Below are positions 60,381-64,000 of a stretch of DNA of 64,000 bases, one piece after another. How positions within the stretch are numbered: the stretch's first letter is position 1; every line of letters begins with the position of its first letter. Below the pieces are notes generated by a model that was given only the letters and a program-made list of their open reading frames with translations, was not told the DNA's origin and made no database searches. A program made the translations under genes and the position numbers. Source of the DNA: Phytopythium helicoides (lineage: Eukaryota; Oomycota; Peronosporomycetes; Pythiales; Pythiaceae); assembly GCA_024867545.1 (NCBI GenBank), contig JANFNE010000035.1, positions 372,001-436,000 on the forward strand, written 5' to 3'.

Positions 60381-61823
60381 TTAGGCGAGCACGACCGGCG
60401 TGCTCACCTGCTTATAAACACCCGAGTGACTCGCCTCGAGGTCATCGCCCGTCTTCAGCGACTCCTTGAACGACTCGCGGGTAAAATCGTCAGCACCGTT
60501 TAGCTTGTGGTAGAACTCGGCGTCCATCTCCTCAATGCCCGCGTTGTTGTCGAACATGCAGAACCAAGTGAGCGGGATTGAGAGAAGGCAGAGTCCCGCG
60601 AACGTGAACCACGTGCCATCGTAGCCGAATCCGGGCTTCTCCACCCAGATCGAGAAGCCAAACGAGCCGATGGCAGCACCAGCCTTGCCAGCAGCGGCGG
60701 AAATGCCGTGGCACGTACTGCGAATAGGCGTGGGGAACATCTCCGTCGGCATCACAAACGTAGCCATGTTGGGACCGAAGTTGGAGAAGAAGAGCGTCAG
60801 ACCGTAGAGCACGATGAAAAGAATCGAACGCTCCTTGATCGAGTCCCAAAAGATGCCGAGGATCAGGAAGAGGATCGTCATGAAGATGAAACCCTGGATC
60901 TGCATCAGCTTGCGGCCGAGTTTGTTGATAAAGTACACCGCAACAAAGTAACCCGGCAGAGCCATCAGCGACACGAATGCCACCTCCGTCGTCACCTCCT
61001 GAAGCGAAGGGTTGTGGAGACCAACGACCGTCAGAATACTGGCCGAGAACAGGTTCTGGGCGTAGTACACGATATCGAAGAGGAACCACGTGCCGGCCGT
61101 ACCGAGGAGCGACTTGCCGTAGTTCTTGATGATGAACGAGAGGCGAGCCTTGTTCTGGACAGCGACGCCCGTGACAGCATGGCCGCGCTCCTGGGCTTGC
61201 TTGAACGCCTCGGTCTCCTCAGCCGTGAAGCGGTAGTAGCACACAATCAGAGCGGGGAGGACTCCGAGAGCAAAGAGAAGACGCCAGACGGTCTCCAGGC
61301 GGCCCTCGCTGTTGTGTCCGGGGTCGCCGTTAGCAAACGCCTGCACCAGCAGGTTACCAGCAATGGCAGCCGTCACCTGACCCACTCCCTGAAGAGCAAA
61401 CGTCTTGGCAACACGCGAGTTGCGGTCAGCCGAGTCGGTAGAGTCCTCAGCCGTCGTACTGGCAGCCAGCGGGTACTCGCCACCAATACCGATACCAAGA
61501 ATCAGACGAGCAGCCACGAGGAACCACAGCGTCGACTTGCCCTCACCGGCGTACGCGGCCGTGCAGAGGATGCCACCGAGGATGAGCAGGCAGCACGTGA
61601 AGATCATGTTGACCTTGCGGCCAAAGACGTCGCCGAGCATGCCGAATCCGAGCTGACCGATAACAGCACCGATGATAGCAGCAGCGGAGACCCAGGACTT
61701 GACATACGACGTGTAGACCTCGTGGCCGTACTGCTCGGTGAGCACGACGTTGACGACGTTCATGACGAAGAGGTCGTAGGCATCGTTGTAGAAGCCGAGG
61801 CCGCGGACGATGAACTTGTTCAT
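60381..61823 (-). CDS. Phosphate:H+ symporter, PHS family (MFS), copy 2
   Basis: 480 residues starting MNKFIVRGLGFYNDAYDLFV. It carries the same motifs as copy 1: GDVFGRK, GIGIGGEYPLAAST and WFLFDIVYYAQNLF. It differs mainly in the central loop (QAQERGHAVTGVAVQNKARL) and C-terminus (SHSGVYKQVSTPVVLA). No sign of decay. A recent duplicate of copy 1, probably also a plasma-membrane phosphate importer. Confidence 0.95.
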   Translation of the reverse strand: MNKFIVRGLGFYNDAYDLFVMNVVNVVLTEQYGHEVYTSYVKSWVSAAAIIGAVIGQLGFGMLGDVFGRKVNMIFTCCLLILGGILCTAAYAGEGKSTLWFLVAARLILGIGIGGEYPLAASTTAEDSTDSADRNSRVAKTFALQGVGQVTAAIAGNLLVQAFANGDPGHNSEGRLETVWRLLFALGVLPALIVCYYRFTAEETEAFKQAQERGHAVTGVAVQNKARLSFIIKNYGKSLLGTAGTWFLFDIVYYAQNLFSASILTVVGLHNPSLQEVTTEVAFVSLMALPGYFVAVYFINKLGRKLMQIQGFIFMTILFLILGIFWDSIKERSILFIVLYGLTLFFSNFGPNMATFVMPTEMFPTPIRSTCHGISAAAGKAGAAIGSFGFSIWVEKPGFGYDGTWFTFAGLCLLSIPLTWFCMFDNNAGIEEMDAEFYHKLNGADDFTRESFKESLKTGDDLEASHSGVYKQVSTPVVLA

Positions 61824-62112
61824 GGTCGACGCTGGAGCTGCGAACTGGAGGCGGAGCTGAGCAGGCGGTGGCGAATTGAGAACTGCCGAGCCGTTTGCTC
61901 CAGTCGGTCGAGCCCGGTCAAGCAGCCAGCCATACGACGGTAGTGTCCCGTATCAATGATACGGTGCAGCGATGACACGGGTCGCAGTGTTGACGTTCAC
62001 GATGAGATGCCAGGGCAGCCAATGCTTTCGGAACCCCAATCGATCAGCCAATCACCGATCAGACCATACAAACGGCCAGTAAGGGAGCTGTCCCGACTTT
62101 AATCCGGTCTCG

Positions 62113-62140
62113 AGATTCGATCTCAACACGTTTTGAATCT
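62113..62140. promoter_or_regulatory. AGATTC-N16-GAATCT dyad 1, upstream of transporter 2
   Basis: AGATTC at 62113-62118 and GAATCT at 62135-62140: a 28-base element about 290 bases before the start of transporter 2. It shares inner bases (CAACAC/TTGAATCT) with the 58737 element. Confidence 0.45.
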
Positions 62141-62196
62141 GAGTGCGTTCTTTTCCCCAGAGAGCGATTTGATTGGTCGGCACGCGAGTGTGCACA

Positions 62197-62224
62197 AGAT
62201 TCAGTCGGTATATAAATCGAATCT
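62197..62224. promoter_or_regulatory. AGATTC-N16-GAATCT dyad 2 containing TATATAAA
   Basis: AGATTC at 62197-62202 and GAATCT at 62219-62224, again 28 bases in total, with TATATAAA between the arms. About 375 bases before the start of transporter 2. Confidence 0.45.
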
Positions 62225-63000
62225 GAATGGCACCAAGATTCGAATCCAAGCGAACCGAATCCTGCGTGTCTGATTGGCGTGTCAACTGTTGAGGCGGCTC
62301 ATCCTGTTGCAGTGCTGGCAGGACGACTCATTGCGGCCATTGGCGAGGCGATCCAGGATCGCAATGGTGTTCATCGACCGAGAACTTGGATCGCGTCCAT
62401 CCTCCTCGTCGGCAGTGCCACTCCTTCCCGTTCGCGTTGTTGCAGCACAAATTAACAAACAGCAGGTCGCGACGGCGGCGTGTTTGGACGCTTCTGAGCT
62501 CGTGCCTAGCGGTCCGGCTCGAGCTTCAGCTGGCAGTTGCTTGCATCGTGTCGCACTCCCAAGTCCACCTGTACGCACCCTCATTCCATGTCTGCGCCGT
62601 GATCCATCCATCCATCAAGTCGCGCTTGACAAGCACCAGAACAGAGGTTCCGAAAAATGTCTGGCTTTCATGATGGCTACATTGCGCTTCCGACGTGTCT
62701 TTGGCTGGTCATACACCGCTCACTCGCGAGGCGATCAATAGGGGCATGCTGACAACAAATATCCAACTGCGCTCTTGCCCACAACTCCGTAGAGATACCT
62801 CCGGATACATGTAAATGCTCTGTGGAAGCTGCCTGTTAGGATGGAAGCTGAGCAAGAAACGAAAGGGACGTTGAACAGCCAAAGGGGTCAATTCAATTCA
62901 TATGTACAACTTTGCTGGCTGCAGCCTACTCAGAGTGTCGGCATGCCATCAGCTCGCTGTTAGACCAAACGAACACGCGCTCCCCGTCCAGTTGATGCGT

Positions 63001-64000
63001 CTAGTTGGGCGTGGGGGCGATCTTGTAGACACCGCCCTCCTTCTCGACGTCCGTCTTGATCTGCGACGAGAAAGACTCGCGCGTCACCTGGTCCGCGCCG
63101 TTGAGCAGGCGGTAGAACTCGGCGTCCATCTCCTCAATACCGGCGTTGTTGTCGAACGTGAAGAAGTACGCGATCGGGAGCGAGATGAGCGAGATACCCG
63201 CGAAGGTGTACCAGGCACCCGAGTAGCCGAAGCTCTCGTTGGAGACCCAGATCGAGAAACCGAATGAGCCGATGGCAGCACCGGCCTTACCACATGCAGC
63301 AGAGATGCCGTGGCACGTGCTGCGGATCGGCGTCGGGTACATCTCGGTCGGCATGACGAACGTCGACGTGTTGGGGCCAAAGTTGGAGAAGAAGAGCGTC
63401 AGACCGTACAGGATGATGAAGGCAACCGAGTGCTTCTTGATATCATCCCAGAAGATACCGAAGAACAGGAACAGGATGGCCATGAAGGAAAAGCCCTGCA
63501 GCATCATGATCTTGCGGCCCATGCGGTTGATGAAGTAGATGGCCGTGTAGTAGCCCGGCAGCGCGAGGATGGCGATGAAGGCGACTTCGGTCGTCACCTG
63601 CTGCAGCGACGGGTCGCTGAGGCCCACGACCTTGAGGATGCTTCCCGAGAACAGGTTTTGCGAGTAGTAGATGATGTCGAAGAGGAACCACGTGCCGGCC
63701 GTGCCGATCAGGCTCTTCCAGTAGTGCTTGAGGATGAACGCAATGCGCGCCTTCTTCTCGACGGCAGCCTGCGTCACGACCATGCCGCGCTCCTGCACGT
63801 TCTTGTACGCCTCGGTCTCCTCGGCCGTGAAGCGGAAGTAGCACACGACGCAAGCAGGGACAATGCCAAGACCGAAGAGCAGGCGCCAGACCGTCTCGAG
63901 GCGCTCGTCGCTGTTGTCACCCGGAGCACCGTCAGCGAAAGCCTGGACGACCAGGTTGCCGAGGATGGCAGCCGTGACCTGACCAATACCCTGCATCGAG
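63001..64000 (-). CDS. Phosphate:H+ symporter, PHS family (MFS), copy 3 (5' partial)
   Basis: The last 333 residues or so are visible; the N-terminus lies beyond the window. The first ATG in the window is internal (MQGIGQVTAAIL, equal to LQGVGQVTAAIA of the paralogs). WFLFDIIYYSQNLF with the key Asp, GRKIMMLQ and the C-terminal ending YKIAPTPN are present. It is more diverged from copies 1 and 2 than they are from each other (for example YFFTFDNNAG against WWCMFDNNAG). Confidence 0.94.
   Translation of the reverse strand, partial: SMQGIGQVTAAILGNLVVQAFADGAPGDNSDERLETVWRLLFGLGIVPACVVCYFRFTAEETEAYKNVQERGMVVTQAAVEKKARIAFILKHYWKSLIGTAGTWFLFDIIYYSQNLFSGSILKVVGLSDPSLQQVTTEVAFIAILALPGYYTAIYFINRMGRKIMMLQGFSFMAILFLFFGIFWDDIKKHSVAFIILYGLTLFFSNFGPNTSTFVMPTEMYPTPIRSTCHGISAACGKAGAAIGSFGFSIWVSNESFGYSGAWYTFAGISLISLPIAYFFTFDNNAGIEEMDAEFYRLLNGADQVTRESFSSQIKTDVEKEGGVYKIAPTPN

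Larger units (their letters stand above)
61824..63000. other. Intergenic region upstream of transporter 2
   Basis: No supportable gene. The first 450 bases upstream of the ATG carry CCAAT (62048-62052), two AGATTC-N16-GAATCT dyads and a TATATAAA at 62209-62216. The rest (62290-63000) has only short frames without a recognisable family. Confidence 0.45.

Noticed and set aside
60708..61943. 411-codon plus-strand frame over transporter copy 2
   Set aside because: Antisense shadow of a clear transporter gene; charged, low-complexity translation.
1..64000. Secreted effector genes (RxLR or Crinkler type), tRNA and rRNA genes
   Set aside because: No frame with a signal peptide followed by an RxLR or LFLAK motif, and no RNA gene pattern, was found.

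Overview
The window looks like a stretch of oomycete chromosome, most likely Phytophthora-like. The evidence is large intronless genes, one gene with very short (about 60-75 bp) GT-AG introns, a small heat-shock-factor gene, and tandem PHS-family phosphate transporters. The taxon is inferred from gene style; no marker gene is present.

Bases 1-50,600 are one tandem array of seven units. Each unit holds, in order: (i) a large plus-strand gene coding ankyrin repeats, then a degenerate kinase domain (NFG instead of DFG), a helical domain, a second kinase domain with all catalytic motifs, and a second helical domain; (ii) a plus-strand fragment of a phosphate-transporter gene (about residues 121-210) starting exactly at the kinase stop codon; (iii) a minus-strand HSF gene; (iv) a conserved GC-rich upstream block leading into the next kinase gene. 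The HSF gene is intact only in the last unit (49842-50591) and decayed in the other six. Visible ankyrin content ranges from about 4 to about 90 repeats. The 12-kb gene at 17689-29724 carries about 90 repeats of 102 bp that are nearly identical in DNA, a sign of very recent expansion or homogenisation.

Bases 51,180-53,155 hold an intron-rich gene for a multi-pass membrane protein with C-terminal ankyrin repeats. Bases 53,642-55,809 hold a broken Fanzor (eukaryotic TnpB-like RNA-guided nuclease): the three RuvC acidic residues are still encoded, but the frame is cut by two in-frame TAG codons and one frameshift. Bases 56,193-64,000 hold three tandem minus-strand phosphate:H+ symporter genes, the last cut by the window edge. 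Their intergenic DNA carries recurring AGATTC / GAATCT dyads.

The most interesting points are the JAK-like pseudokinase-kinase architecture fused to ankyrin repeats and arisen by internal duplication, the hyper-variable repeat number, the way all seven kinase genes take their last codons and stop from transporter-derived DNA, the repeated decay of HSF copies beside one intact copy, and the Fanzor relic.
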